Source of the DNA: Flintibacter muris
Lineage (GTDB): Bacteria > Bacillota > Clostridia > Oscillospirales > Oscillospiraceae
Length of the DNA: 34,898 nt
Direction of reading: 5' to 3'
Assembly: GCF_943192995.1 (NCBI RefSeq)
Contig: NZ_CALPCP010000039.1
Coordinates: forward strand, 1-34,898
The first letter of the stretch is position 1; the number at the start of each line of letters is the position of its first letter. The notes under the pieces are model-generated. The model was not told the DNA's origin. It did no database searches and saw only the letters and a list, made by a program, of their open reading frames with translations. Made by a program: the position numbers and the translations under genes. Of this stretch, positions 6,429 through 13,926 are shown piece after piece.

Positions 6429-6950
6429 ATGATTATCCTTGGCATTGACCCGGGGGTGGCTACAATCGGCTTTGGTGTCATCCGGGCGGACCGGCAGAAA
6501 AATACGCTTCTGCGCTATGGGGTGATTACCACCCCGGCGGGCATTCCCCTGTCCCACCGGCTGCTGCAAATCTCCAACGACATGGAGGAGCTGATTCACA
6601 CCTTTCACCCCAACGAGATGGCTGTAGAGGAGCTGTTTTTCTCCAAAAACATCACCACCGGCATCTCGGTGGCCCATGGCCGGGGGGTAATCCTCCTGGC
6701 GGCGGAGAAGCTGGGGGTGCCTATCTTCGAGTACACCCCCATGCAGGTGAAGCAGGCGGTGGCGGGCTACGGCGGGGCTGACAAGCGGCAGGTGATGCTG
6801 ATGACCCAGCGGCTGCTGTCCATGAAGAATGTCCCCCGCCCGGACGACGCCGCCGACGCTCTGGCCATTGCCATCTGTCACGCCCGTTCGGCCACCAGCC
6901 TGCTGAACACAGAGCGGGTCTTTGACCCGGAAAAATACGACACGAGGTAA
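6429..6950 (+). CDS. ruvC: Holliday junction endonuclease RuvC
   Basis: The 173-residue product has the family's usual length and its four acidic catalytic residues: Asp7 in GIDPG, Glu67 in AVEELFF, and Asp140 and Asp143 in DDAADALAIA. It cuts four-way DNA junctions as a dimer on the RuvAB-bound junction during recombination repair. The start at 6429 is preferred over the upstream frame because GGGGAGGAG lies just before it and the protein then begins MIILGIDPG as in the family. ruvA begins 5 bases after the stop. First gene of ruvC-ruvA-DUF6054-ruvB-DUF5655. Confidence 0.97.
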   Translation: MIILGIDPGVATIGFGVIRADRQKNTLLRYGVITTPAGIPLSHRLLQISNDMEELIHTFHPNEMAVEELFFSKNITTGISVAHGRGVILLAAEKLGVPIFEYTPMQVKQAVAGYGGADKRQVMLMTQRLLSMKNVPRPDDAADALAIAICHARSATSLLNTERVFDPEKYDTR

Positions 6951-6955
6951 CGCTT

Positions 6956-7564
6956 ATGTTTTACTACTTAAACGGCACGGTGGCCCACATTGAGCCCTTT
7001 CTGGCCGTGATCGACTGCGGCGGCGTGGGCTATGCGTGCCGCACTACCAGCTGCACCCTGTCCGCCCTGAAAAAGGGGGACAGGGGCAAGCTGTTCACCC
7101 ACCTGAGCGTCAAGGAGGACGGGGTGGACCTGTACGGCTTTGCCACGGCAGAGGAGCTGCGGCTGTTCCAGCAGCTGATCTCCGTGTCCGGAGTGGGCCC
7201 CAAGGCGGCGCTGTCCATTTTGTCCTCCAGCACCCCGGCCAATCTGGCCCTGTCCATCATCACCGGGGACGAGAAGGCGCTCACCTGCGCCCCCGGCGTG
7301 GGCAAGAAGATCGCCCAGAGGGTGATTCTGGAGCTGAAGGACAAGCTGGCCAAGGGCCAGACCATCAGCGCCTCTGGGGAGAGCTACGGCGGCACCGGAG
7401 TTACCGTCATCCCGGAGAACAAGCTGTCTGAGGCCACCGCCGCCCTGGCGGTGCTGGGCTACTCCCAGGGAGAGATCAACCTGGCCCTCAAGGGGATTGA
7501 CCTGGAGGGCCTGTCCCTGGAGCAGATTATAAAAGAGGCGCTGAAAAAGATGATGAAGGGGTGA
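6956..7564 (+). CDS. ruvA: Holliday junction DNA-binding protein RuvA
   Basis: The 202-residue protein begins with the OB-fold N-terminal domain (MFYYLNGTVAHIEP, then LSVKEDGVDLYGF). It continues with the two helix-hairpin-helix motifs (LISVSGVGPKAALSIL at about 75-90 and APGVGKKIAQRVILELK at about 115-131). It ends with domain III (about 155-202), which contacts RuvB. It tetramerises on the junction and loads RuvB rings. A weak GAGG lies 8 bases before the ATG, and the gene follows ruvC by 5 bases, so translation is probably coupled. The next gene starts 4 bases after the stop. Confidence 0.97.
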   Translation: MFYYLNGTVAHIEPFLAVIDCGGVGYACRTTSCTLSALKKGDRGKLFTHLSVKEDGVDLYGFATAEELRLFQQLISVSGVGPKAALSILSSSTPANLALSIITGDEKALTCAPGVGKKIAQRVILELKDKLAKGQTISASGESYGGTGVTVIPENKLSEATAALAVLGYSQGEINLALKGIDLEGLSLEQIIKEALKKMMKG

Positions 7565-7568
7565 CATA

Positions 7569-7901
7569 ATGGCAAAATTTGAGTGTACCCTACAGGGCGA
7601 TTACGATCAGGCCCTGCGCTACTTTCACGACGGCATCCTCCAGGGCAGCATGTCGGCCAGCTTTGAGGAGGAGAGCTATGTTCAGACCTTCGGCGTGCGG
7701 GTGACCGTCCGGGTCTACGAGCGGTACAGCATGACCGGCGGCAATCGTCTGTCCATGACCCTAACCCTGGTGGGGGACGGAGAGAAACTGTTTCTCTCCG
7801 GCATCACCGCCGGGGGCAGCCAGGGCGTGCTGTTCAAATTCAACACCTTCGGCGAGGAGGCCTTTCTGGATGTCCTCCGGGAGCTGGCACAGAGATGGTA
7901 A
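7569..7901 (+). CDS. DUF6054-like small protein
   Basis: The 110-residue soluble protein (MAKFECTLQGDYDQALRYFH at the start) resembles what I remember as the DUF6054 family; no function is known. It shows alternating hydrophobic strands (VRVTVRVYERY, LSMTLTLVGDG, LFLSGITAGG) and no membrane segment or catalytic motif. It starts 4 bases after ruvA and is read in the same direction, inside the ruv operon and just before a 137-bp repeat. The conserved-looking position suggests cotranscription rather than a role in recombination. Confidence 0.7.
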   Translation: MAKFECTLQGDYDQALRYFHDGILQGSMSASFEEESYVQTFGVRVTVRVYERYSMTGGNRLSMTLTLVGDGEKLFLSGITAGGSQGVLFKFNTFGEEAFLDVLRELAQRW

Positions 7902-8038
7902 AAAGGCCCCCTTCGCAAAGGGGGCTCCGCCCAGAGGGCGGTGGGGGGTTTCTCTGACAGAGACAGCTGCATTTTCGGTGGGGAAAACCCTCCGTCATTT
8001 GCTTCGCAAATGCCACCTCCCTTTGCGAAGGGAGGCTT
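7902..8038 (+). repeat. Palindromic intergenic repeat, family 1, copy B
   Basis: 137 bp starting AAAGGCCCCCTTCGCAAAGG and ending in CTTTGCGAAGGGAGGCTTA. It has the same plan as the copy at 6136, including the CCTCCGTCAT-palindrome-GCCACCTCCC right half. It starts at the last base of the preceding stop region and ends 25 bases before ruvB, so ribosome and polymerase must pass a large hairpin between ruvA and ruvB. It may uncouple ruvB levels from ruvCA. Confidence 0.75.
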
Positions 8039-8063
8039 AGGGACGAGATAAGGAAGTGACATT

Positions 8064-9134
8064 TTGAGCATTGATTTTTCCGGCGGGGGCGGCTTTGAGG
8101 CGGAGGAGCTGGAGCCCCTGGTGACCACCTCGCTGACCAGGGAGGACGAGGGGGAGTACTCCCTGCGTCCCAAGACTTTAAAGGAGTACATTGGCCAGGA
8201 GAAGGCCAAGGGCAACCTGGATGTCTTCATCCAGGCAGCGAAAATGCGGGGCGAGCCCCTGGACCACGTGCTGCTCCACGGCCCGCCGGGGCTGGGCAAG
8301 ACCACCCTCAGCGGCATTATTGCCAACGAGATGGGGGTGAATGTGCGCATCACCTCCGGCCCCGCCATTGAGAAGGCGGGGGATCTGGCCGCTCTGCTGA
8401 CCAACCTGAACGAGAACGACATCCTCTTTGTGGACGAGATCCACCGGCTGAACCGGGCGGTGGAGGAGATTCTCTACCCCGCCATGGAGGACTACGCCAT
8501 TGACATTATCATAGGCAAGGGGCCGTCGGCCAACTCGATCCGGCTGGACCTGCCCAAATTCACCCTGATTGGAGCGACAACAAGGGCGGGCCAGCTGTCC
8601 GCCCCGCTCCGGGACCGGTTTGGGGTGACCTTGCGGCTGGAGCTGTACTCCCCGGAGGAGCTTTCCTGGATTGTCACCCGCTCCGCCGGCATTCTGGAGG
8701 TGCCCATTGAGCCGGACGGCGCCATGGAGATCGCGCGCCGGTCCCGGGGGACCCCCCGTATTGCCAACCGGATGCTCCGCCGGGTGCGGGACTTCGCCCA
8801 GGTGCGGGCGGGGGGTGTCATCACCAAAAAGGTGGCCGACGAGGCCCTCACCGCCCTGGAGATCGACTACCTGGGGCTGGACGCCATTGACCACCGGATG
8901 CTTCGGTCCATTGTGGAAAATTACCGGGGCGGCCCGGTGGGACTGGATACCCTGGCCGCTACCATCAACGAGGAGTCGGTCACCCTGGAGGATGTGTACG
9001 AGCCCTACCTGATGCAGCTGGGCTTTCTCACCCGCACCCCCAGGGGCCGGTGTGTCACCCCCAAGGCGTATGCGCATTTGGGCCTCCCCGTCCCCGGCGG
9101 GCCGGAGGGCGGGCTGGACCAACTGAGCTTTTAA
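8064..9134 (+). CDS. ruvB: Holliday junction branch-migration ATPase RuvB
   Basis: The 356-residue AAA+ motor carries Walker [10 protein letters not shown] (73-81), Walker B with DEIH (124-127), the sensor GATTRAG, the arginine-finger region DRFG, and the C-terminal winged-helix ([13 protein letters not shown]). It forms hexameric rings that pull DNA through the RuvA-bound junction. The start is a TTG with AAGGAAG about 7 bases upstream; no ATG exists until residue 61, after conserved sequence, so TTG is nearly certain. About 20 residues precede the conserved start (glycine-rich, then [13 protein letters not shown]), which is usual in this bacterial group. A downstream DUF5655 gene begins 9 bases after the stop. 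Confidence 0.97.
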   Translation: MSIDFSGGGGFEAEELEPLVTTSLTREDEGEYSLRPKTLKEYIGQEKAKGNLDVFIQAAKMRGEPLDHVLLHGPPGLGKTTLSGIIANEMGVNVRITSGPAIEKAGDLAALLTNLNENDILFVDEIHRLNRAVEEILYPAMEDYAIDIIIGKGPSANSIRLDLPKFTLIGATTRAGQLSAPLRDRFGVTLRLELYSPEELSWIVTRSAGILEVPIEPDGAMEIARRSRGTPRIANRMLRRVRDFAQVRAGGVITKKVADEALTALEIDYLGLDAIDHRMLRSIVENYRGGPVGLDTLAATINEESVTLEDVYEPYLMQLGFLTRTPRGRCVTPKAYAHLGLPVPGGPEGGLDQLSF

Positions 9135-9143
9135 GGAGGGCCT

Positions 9144-9524
9144 ATGGACCAAAACATCCTGTTCTTTTTCAACGAACACCCGGAAGCAATTCCCCTTTAC
9201 GAGGCCTTTGAGGAGCGGCTTCTGTCCGAACTGGAGGGGGTGGTCATCCAGCCCCAGAAGACCCAGATCACCCTGAAAAACCGGCGGGTGTTCGGGGCGG
9301 TGTCCTTTCTTAAGGCCCGGAGGGCCAAGGACCGGCCCGACCCCTACATCACTGTCACCCTGGGGCTGAACCGGCGGGAGCTCTCCCCACGGGTGGACCA
9401 GGCCTCCGAGCCCTACCCCGGACGGTGGACCCACCACCTTGTGATTGGCTCAGTGGAGGAGATCGACGGTGAGCTGATGAACTGGGTCCGGGAGGCCTGC
9501 GAGTTTGCGGCGGCCAAGAGATAA
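9144..9524 (+). CDS. DUF5655 domain protein
   Basis: The 126-residue protein matches the pattern of the DUF5655 family. It has an N-terminal helix with PLYEAFEERLL, then PQKTQITLKNRRVFGAV, where the Lys-Thr-x-Ile and the Phe strand are typical. A His-rich segment follows (RWTHHLVIG) and a C-terminal helix. Function unknown; family members are small, possibly nucleic-acid-binding, proteins. AAGGAGG lies 7 bases before the ATG. Last gene of the ruv operon. Its stop codon abuts the stop codon of the convergent small gene at 9525. Confidence 0.75.
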   Translation: MDQNILFFFNEHPEAIPLYEAFEERLLSELEGVVIQPQKTQITLKNRRVFGAVSFLKARRAKDRPDPYITVTLGLNRRELSPRVDQASEPYPGRWTHHLVIGSVEEIDGELMNWVREACEFAAAKR

Positions 9525-9782
9525 TTATTTGCCCATTGCCCGCAAAACCTCTTGACGAAGACCCAATCCATAGAGATAATAGAGATCGGAGGCGCGGCCC
9601 CAATATGCGCCAAGGCTCACCTCAAAAGCGTCATTCAGGTCATAGCCCACCAGCTCTGCAATTTTGTGCGCAGCGGCATAAAATTGCTGCTTCCGATTTA
9701 CAAATTCCGGGTCACTGGCGCAAAACGCCTCAATGTCTGCGTCAATCGTGTCGTTGAAGAATAAAGATGGCAGTGTGTTCAT
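9525..9782 (-). CDS. Small hypothetical protein next to an XRE regulator
   Basis: The 85-residue acidic protein (start MNTLPSLFFNDT) has an all-helical look and a Tyr-rich C-terminus (LYYLYGLGL). It weakly recalls the small DUF6809-type proteins seen beside phage-type regulators, but I am not sure. An upstream extension of 32 residues without Met is hydrophobic and runs into the promoter region of the divergent XRE gene, so the ATG at 9782 is preferred even though no clear ribosome site precedes it. The base composition is lower in GC than the ruv genes. Confidence 0.5.
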   Translation of the reverse strand: MNTLPSLFFNDTIDADIEAFCASDPEFVNRKQQFYAAAHKIAELVGYDLNDAFEVSLGAYWGRASDLYYLYGLGLRQEVLRAMGK

Positions 9783-9881
9783 AGCAGCACATCTGGATAA
9801 AAATAATGATAATAGTGATAAAAATACTGATACTATCGTAAGACATTCGGCTCTGCCTGTCAAGAGAAAAGAGGACATATT

Positions 9882-10103
9882 ATGGAAAGATTTCCACGTC
9901 GCTTAAAAGCACTTCGTGTTGAAAATGGAGTAAAGCAACATGAAGTGGCTGTACACTTGGGCCTTTCCGACGGTGGCTATCGGTGCTATGAACAGGGACG
10001 GGGATATCCGGATGTTCCAGGCCTGTACGCGCTGGCGGAGTACTTCAACGTCAGCATCGACTACCTCCTGGGCCGCACAGATAGGCGGGAAGTCAACAGG
10101 TGA
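9882..10103 (+). CDS. XRE-family helix-turn-helix regulator
   Basis: The 73-residue protein is essentially one HTH_3 domain: RLKALRVENGVKQHEVAVHL with the recognition helix SDGGYRCYEQGRGYP, and the last helix LAEYFNVSIDYLLGR. Such single-domain Cro/CI-type proteins bind operators as dimers. AAAGAGGAC precedes the ATG. It is divergent from the small gene at 9525-9782. The 99 bp between them are AT-rich with repeated GATAAT-like tracts (9799-9838) and probably hold the shared promoter and operator. Followed by a repeat element. Confidence 0.85.
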   Translation: MERFPRRLKALRVENGVKQHEVAVHLGLSDGGYRCYEQGRGYPDVPGLYALAEYFNVSIDYLLGRTDRREVNR

Positions 10104-10110
10104 GCACACA

Positions 10111-10291
10111 AAAGGCCCCTTTTGAAAGGGGCTCCGCCCGCAGGGCGGTGGGGATTGCGTTTCGCGAAGCGAAACATACGAAGTAACCGAGGTTTGCAAT
10201 CCGGATTTATTTTATACATTTTGGCTTCGCCAAAATACAATCCTCCGTCACGGGCTGTGCCCGTGCCATCTCCTTTCAAAAGGAGGCTTTT
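10111..10291 (+). repeat. Palindromic intergenic repeat, family 1, copy C (long form)
   Basis: 181 bp starting AAAGGCCCCTTTTGAAAGGG and ending CCATCTCCTTTCAAAAGGAG plus GCTTTT. The outer ends are near-perfect inverted repeats. The middle is longer than in copies A and B and carries two further palindromes (GTTTCGCGAAGCGAAAC and ATTTTGGCTTCGCCAAAAT). No reading frame. It fills the gap between the XRE gene and the gene at 10335. Confidence 0.75.
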
Positions 10292-10334
10292 GGGCGGAGA
10301 CCAGATCAATATACAGTGATATGGGGGGCAAATT

Positions 10335-10802
10335 ATGACTGTTGAAGTCAGTGAAGATGTGAAAAAAATACAGGAACTGCTGGCCAAAAAGGAGTATCAG
10401 GCGGTTTACGACCGGTATGCTCCCGTGCTGGAGGACATGATTTTTGTCCGGAGCCTGGAGGAGTGGCTGGACTTTATCCAGCAGGAGGGCGCGCTGGAGG
10501 AGGAGCCGCTGAGGCTGTATCTGTCGGCCCGGCGGGGAGAGTGTCTGCTGCTGGGCGGGTATCAGGGGGATGTCACCCAGGCGGTGCTGGACTGCCTCAA
10601 GGGGAAGATCCCCGGGGAGCTTTTGGAGCGGCTGAGCAGCTTGCCGCCCATTGTAATTGATATTGACGAGCTGAACGGAACGCTGGAAAAACAAATCCTG
10701 CCGTACCAGAAGGTCCTGGAACCGGCGGGCTTTGCCTTCCGCATTGAGTTTGAAGATATTTACTGTGCGGGGGCCTACTTCCTGTCAGTGGAGACCAAAT
10801 AA
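10335..10802 (+). CDS. Hypothetical soluble protein upstream of glmM
   Basis: The 155-residue acidic protein is not recognised. It is predicted helical in the first 100 residues (KKIQELLAKKEYQAVYDRY, then LEEWLDFIQQEG) with a mixed strand-helix end (FAFRIEFEDIYCAGAYFLSV). No signal peptide, membrane segment or metal motif. A G-rich ribosome site (GGGGGG) lies about 6 bases before the ATG. glmM follows 24 bases after the stop with no terminator, so the two are probably cotranscribed. Confidence 0.65.
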   Translation: MTVEVSEDVKKIQELLAKKEYQAVYDRYAPVLEDMIFVRSLEEWLDFIQQEGALEEEPLRLYLSARRGECLLLGGYQGDVTQAVLDCLKGKIPGELLERLSSLPPIVIDIDELNGTLEKQILPYQKVLEPAGFAFRIEFEDIYCAGAYFLSVETK

Positions 10803-10826
10803 TTTTGAAATTTGAGGTGTATCTGC

Positions 10827-12179
10827 ATGGGCAAATTATTCGGAACGGACGGCATCCGGGGCGTGGTGAACGCCGGGCTGGACGGGGACCTGGCCTATAA
10901 GGTAGGTCTGGCGGCGGCCACGGTGCTGGCCAAAAAGAAGGGGAGCAAGCCGCTGGTGACCATTGGCAAGGACACCCGCATCTCCGGCGACCTGCTGAAG
11001 GGCTCGCTGATCTCCGGTCTGTGTACCGCCGGGGCGGACGTGCTGGACCTGGGTACCCTGCCCACCCCCGGCGTGGCCTGGGTGACAGTGGACGAGGAGG
11101 CGGACGCGGGCATTGTCATCTCGGCCAGCCACAATCCCTTTGAGCACAACGGCATCAAAATCTTCAACGGCAAGGGCTTTAAGCTGTCCGACGAGCTGGA
11201 GGAGAAGATTGAGGACATTGTTCTCTTTGGTTCCAACAACGTGCCCATGAAGACGGGGGCGGACATAGGCAAGGTGAGCTACGCCGCCCCCAAGGCCAGT
11301 GAGGACTACATTGACCACCTGGAATCTACCATTGATTCCACCCTGGGCGGCCTGCGCATTTTGGTGGACTGCGCCAACGGTGCCGCCTCCGCCACCGCTG
11401 CCCGGCTGTTTGACCGCTTTTCCAAGCTGCGCACCGACGTGATCAACGCCGACCCCGACGGGGTGAACATCAACGACCACTGCGGCTCCACCCACATGGA
11501 CGCCCTGTCCGCCATGGTGAAGGCCGGCCACTATGATATTGGCATTGCCTTCGACGGGGACGCCGACCGCTGCCTGGCCGTGGATGAGCTGGGCAATCTT
11601 ATCGACGGCGACCAGATTATGGCGGCCTGCGGCCTGGATATGAAGGCCAAGGGCCAGCTGCCCGGCGACACGGTGGTGGCCACCGTCATGTCCAACCTGG
11701 GCTTTCACGTCTACGCCGGGGAGCACGGCGTGAATCTGGAGTGTACCGACGTGGGGGACCGCAACGTGCTGGAGCGGATGGTGGAAAAGGGCTACCGCCT
11801 GGGGGGTGAGCAGTCGGGGCACATGATTTTCCTGGACCATGCCACCACCGGCGACGGCCAGCTTACCGCCCTGAAGCTGCTGGCCCTGATGAAGGAGAGC
11901 GGCAAAAAGGCCAGCCAGGTGTTCAGCGCCTGTCCCCGGTATCCCCAGGTGCTCATCAACATCCCCGTGGCTGACAACGACGTGAAAAAGGCCGCCATGG
12001 CCAGCCCCCTGCTGGCTCAGGCCGTCCAGCGGGAGGAGGAGGCCCTGTCCGGCGAGGGCCGGGTTCTGGTGCGCCCCTCGGGCACCGAGGCGCTGATGCG
12101 GGTGATGGTGGAGGCCAGAAGTGAGGAGCGGGCTCAGGAAACTGCCCAACGTTTGGCCGATCTGATCTCAAATCTTTGA
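10827..12179 (+). CDS. glmM: Phosphoglucosamine mutase
   Basis: The 450-residue enzyme converts glucosamine-6-phosphate to glucosamine-1-phosphate for UDP-GlcNAc and so for cell wall synthesis. It shows the family signatures in order: GTDGIRG near the N-terminus (residues 6-12), the active-site phosphoserine loop ISASHNP with Ser101, the magnesium loop DGDADR (243-248), the sugar-binding GEQSGH, and the phosphate-binding RPSGTE near the C-terminus. The start at 10827 has GAGGTG 7 bases upstream and gives the usual MGKLFGTDG beginning; the TTG five codons earlier is rejected. A hairpin with one mismatch follows at 12191-12216, without a T-tract. Confidence 0.97.
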   Translation: MGKLFGTDGIRGVVNAGLDGDLAYKVGLAAATVLAKKKGSKPLVTIGKDTRISGDLLKGSLISGLCTAGADVLDLGTLPTPGVAWVTVDEEADAGIVISASHNPFEHNGIKIFNGKGFKLSDELEEKIEDIVLFGSNNVPMKTGADIGKVSYAAPKASEDYIDHLESTIDSTLGGLRILVDCANGAASATAARLFDRFSKLRTDVINADPDGVNINDHCGSTHMDALSAMVKAGHYDIGIAFDGDADRCLAVDELGNLIDGDQIMAACGLDMKAKGQLPGDTVVATVMSNLGFHVYAGEHGVNLECTDVGDRNVLERMVEKGYRLGGEQSGHMIFLDHATTGDGQLTALKLLALMKESGKKASQVFSACPRYPQVLINIPVADNDVKKAAMASPLLAQAVQREEEALSGEGRVLVRPSGTEALMRVMVEARSEERAQETAQRLADLISNL

Positions 12180-12190
12180 GGAAAAACGCA

Positions 12191-12216
12191 CAGTCCGGGC
12201 CCGCTGGCCGGGACTG
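12191..12216 (+). other. Hairpin downstream of glmM
   Basis: CAGTCC-G-GGCC, a CGCT loop, GGCC-G-GGACTG. It is followed by GAAAATG, not a T-tract, so it is a weak terminator candidate at best and may be a 3'-end stabiliser. Confidence 0.4.
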
Positions 12217-12248
12217 GAAAATGTCAACAAAGTTTTTTGGGAAAACCC

Positions 12249-12277
12249 TTGACAAATCTGAACATTTTGTTTATTAT
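12249..12277 (+). promoter_or_regulatory. Consensus promoter of the SigH-like gene
   Basis: TTGACA, 17 bases, TATTAT: close to consensus. The predicted start is near 12284. An upstream in-frame ATG (12276) overlaps the -10 box and cannot be in the transcript, which fixes the start codon at 12300 and leaves a leader of only about 15 nt. Confidence 0.8.
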
Positions 12278-12299
12278 GAATGATAGCCGAGATAATAGT

Positions 12300-12911
12300 A
12301 TGGAACACCAATTTCTAAATTCCTCTGATGAGGAACTTTGCCTGGGCGCCGCCCAGGGCAATTCTCCGGCGGAAGCGGAGCTGGTCAGCCGGTATGGCTG
12401 GCTGGTTCGTGCCTGCGCCCGCCCCCTGTTTTTGGCGGGGGGAGACAGCGAGGACCTGATTCAGGAAGGTTTTCTGGGCCTGCTGACCGCCATCCGGAGC
12501 TTTGACCCAGGCCGGGACGCCGCCTTTCGTACGTTTGCGGAGATTTGTATCCGCAGCCGTCTGCACACCGCCGTCCGTGCGGCCCAGGGCGGAAAGCACG
12601 CACCTTTGAATCACAGTGTTTCCTACGAGCCCCCTCTTTTTGACGGAACCAACGCATATATGTTTTCCAGCGCCGAGAGCCCGGAGGACGTGGTCATCGG
12701 CAGAGAGGAACTGAAAGAGCGCCTGGAGGCGCTCAAGGGCCGATTATCCAAGTTTGAAGCGCAAATACTCCCCCCATACCTGAACGGACTCTCCTGTGGA
12801 GAGATCGCCCAGCGGGTGGGCCGGTCACAGAAGTCGGTGGACAACGCCATCCAGCGTATCCGCCGCAAGACGGCCCTGCAAATTTCTACCGGCGTATCCA
12901 GCGAGAGCTGA
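12300..12911 (+). CDS. SigH-like RNA polymerase sigma factor
   Basis: The 203-residue protein fits the SigH/Spo0H branch of sigma-70. Region 2 covers about residues 8-85 (SDEELCLGAAQGN, DSEDLIQEGFLGLLTAIRSF, FRTFAEICIRSRLHTAVRAA). A linker follows, and then a region 4 helix-turn-helix (SCGEIAQRVGRSQKSVDNAIQ). DLIQEGFLGL is the classic core-binding helix. The ATG at 12300 is set by the promoter position; longer forms would start inside the promoter. The ribosome site is weak (GAGAT). The region-2 to region-4 spacing and the final HTH match stationary-phase sigma factors rather than ECF types. A zinc ribbon gene follows 58 bases later. Confidence 0.8.
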   Translation: MEHQFLNSSDEELCLGAAQGNSPAEAELVSRYGWLVRACARPLFLAGGDSEDLIQEGFLGLLTAIRSFDPGRDAAFRTFAEICIRSRLHTAVRAAQGGKHAPLNHSVSYEPPLFDGTNAYMFSSAESPEDVVIGREELKERLEALKGRLSKFEAQILPPYLNGLSCGEIAQRVGRSQKSVDNAIQRIRRKTALQISTGVSSES

Positions 12912-12969
12912 TCGCAATATCACACGCCCAGGCCAAGTGCCGGGCAAAAGTCAAAGAGAGGGAATATCC

Positions 12970-13251
12970 ATGTACGAAGACAAGATCCTGGTATGCAAAG
13001 AGTGCGGCAACGAGTTCACCTTTACCGCTGGTGAGCAGGAGTTCTATGCGGAGCGCGGCTTCCAGAACGAGCCCCAGCGCTGCAAGCCCTGCCGTGACGC
13101 CCGCAAGAACGCCGCCCGCGGCCCCCGTGAGTACTTCACCGCCGTGTGCGCCGCCTGCGGCGGTGAGGCCAAGGTTCCTTTCGAGCCCAAGTCTGACCGT
13201 CCCGTCTATTGCAGCGACTGCTTCGCCAAGATGCGTGAGCAGCAGGGCTGA
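12970..13251 (+). CDS. Double zinc-ribbon protein
   Basis: The 93-residue protein has two four-Cys zinc-ribbon sites: Cys9, Cys12, Cys38 and Cys41, then Cys60, Cys63, Cys81 and Cys84, all as CxxC pairs. The N-terminal half (ILVCKECGNEFTFTAGEQEF) is the zf-trcl type seen in small clostridial proteins; the second half resembles the CxxC-x-CxxC finger. Proposed role is protein or nucleic acid binding; none is proven. AGAGGG lies about 8 bases before the ATG. It follows the SigH-like gene with no terminator between, and ends at a strong terminator. Confidence 0.8.
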   Translation: MYEDKILVCKECGNEFTFTAGEQEFYAERGFQNEPQRCKPCRDARKNAARGPREYFTAVCAACGGEAKVPFEPKSDRPVYCSDCFAKMREQQG

Positions 13252-13264
13252 TAAACGAGCCAGG

Positions 13265-13293
13265 AAAAAAGTCCGCCTTTTGGCGGACTTTTT
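13265..13293 (+). terminator. Intrinsic terminator
   Basis: AAAAAAGTCCGCC-TTTT-GGCGGACTTTTT: a perfect stem with A- and T-tracts, 14 bases after the zinc ribbon gene's stop. Confidence 0.9.
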
Positions 13294-13313
13294 CTTTAAT
13301 TTCCGGTGAGACA

Positions 13314-13322
13314 TGATATAAT
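13314..13322 (+). promoter_or_regulatory. Extended -10 promoter of the Uma2 gene
   Basis: TGATATAAT (TG-N-TATAAT) with no clear -35 box. Predicted start near 13329, 30 bases before the ATG at 13359, which has AGGAGG 8 bases upstream. Confidence 0.55.
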
Positions 13323-13358
13323 ATTAAATTATAGACAAAATGGTCAGGAGGAGTTGAC

Positions 13359-13926
13359 ATGGCTCTGCCGAAAGAGGAACGGTATACCTACGCCGATTAT
13401 CTGGGATGGGATGAAAACGAGCGGATTGAGCTGATATACGGCGCACCGGTTATGATGACGCCGCCCTCCCGGAGACACCAGGAGGTCAGCGGGGAGCTCT
13501 ACCGCCAGCTGGCCAATTTTTTGGAGGGGAAAAAGTGTCGGGTCTATGCCGCCCCCCTTCGGTGTCCGCCTGTTTGAGGGGGTGGAGGACAGCCCGAAGG
13601 ATGTGGATACGGTGGTGGAGCCGGACATCACCGTAGTCTGTGACCACAGCAAGCTGGACGACCAGGGCTGCAAGGGCGCACCCGATCTGGTAATCGAAAT
13701 TTTGTCCCTCTCCACCCAGCGCCATGACCGGCTGACAAAGCTGAACCTGTACCAGCGGGCCGGGGTGGGGGAGTATTGGATTGTCAACCCGGAAGATCGG
13801 ACCGTGCAGGTCATGCTGCTGGAGAAGGGGCTGTACCGGGTGGCCGACATCTGCACAGCCCAGGATGTGATTAAGGTCAACAGTCTGGAGGGCTGTTATC
13901 TGGAGCTGGAGAAGGTGTTTCGCTGA
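13359..13926 (+). pseudogene. Uma2-family (PD-(D/E)XK nuclease-like) gene, frameshifted
   Basis: The first 67 or so codons (MALPKEERYTYADYLGWDEN onward to CRVYAAP) and the later frame (PFGVRLFEGVEDSPKDVDTV onward to the end) together make one Uma2 protein of about 188 residues. They are in different frames. The break is at a run of six C at 13552-13557; five C would restore GCC-GCC-CCC-TTC and the expected VYAAPFGVRLFE. Downstream parts keep the family's core (EPDITVVCD, GAPDLVIEILS, KLNLYQRAGVGEYWIVNPE) with no further damage. It is therefore a fresh mutation, a slippage-switchable gene, or a sequencing error in the homopolymer. Uma2 proteins are a nuclease-like family of unknown role that is often repeated in genomes. 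Confidence 0.85.

Noticed and set aside
10836..12149. 437-residue frame opposite glmM
   Set aside because: GlmM has all catalytic motifs; the opposite frame has biased His/Gly/Val composition.
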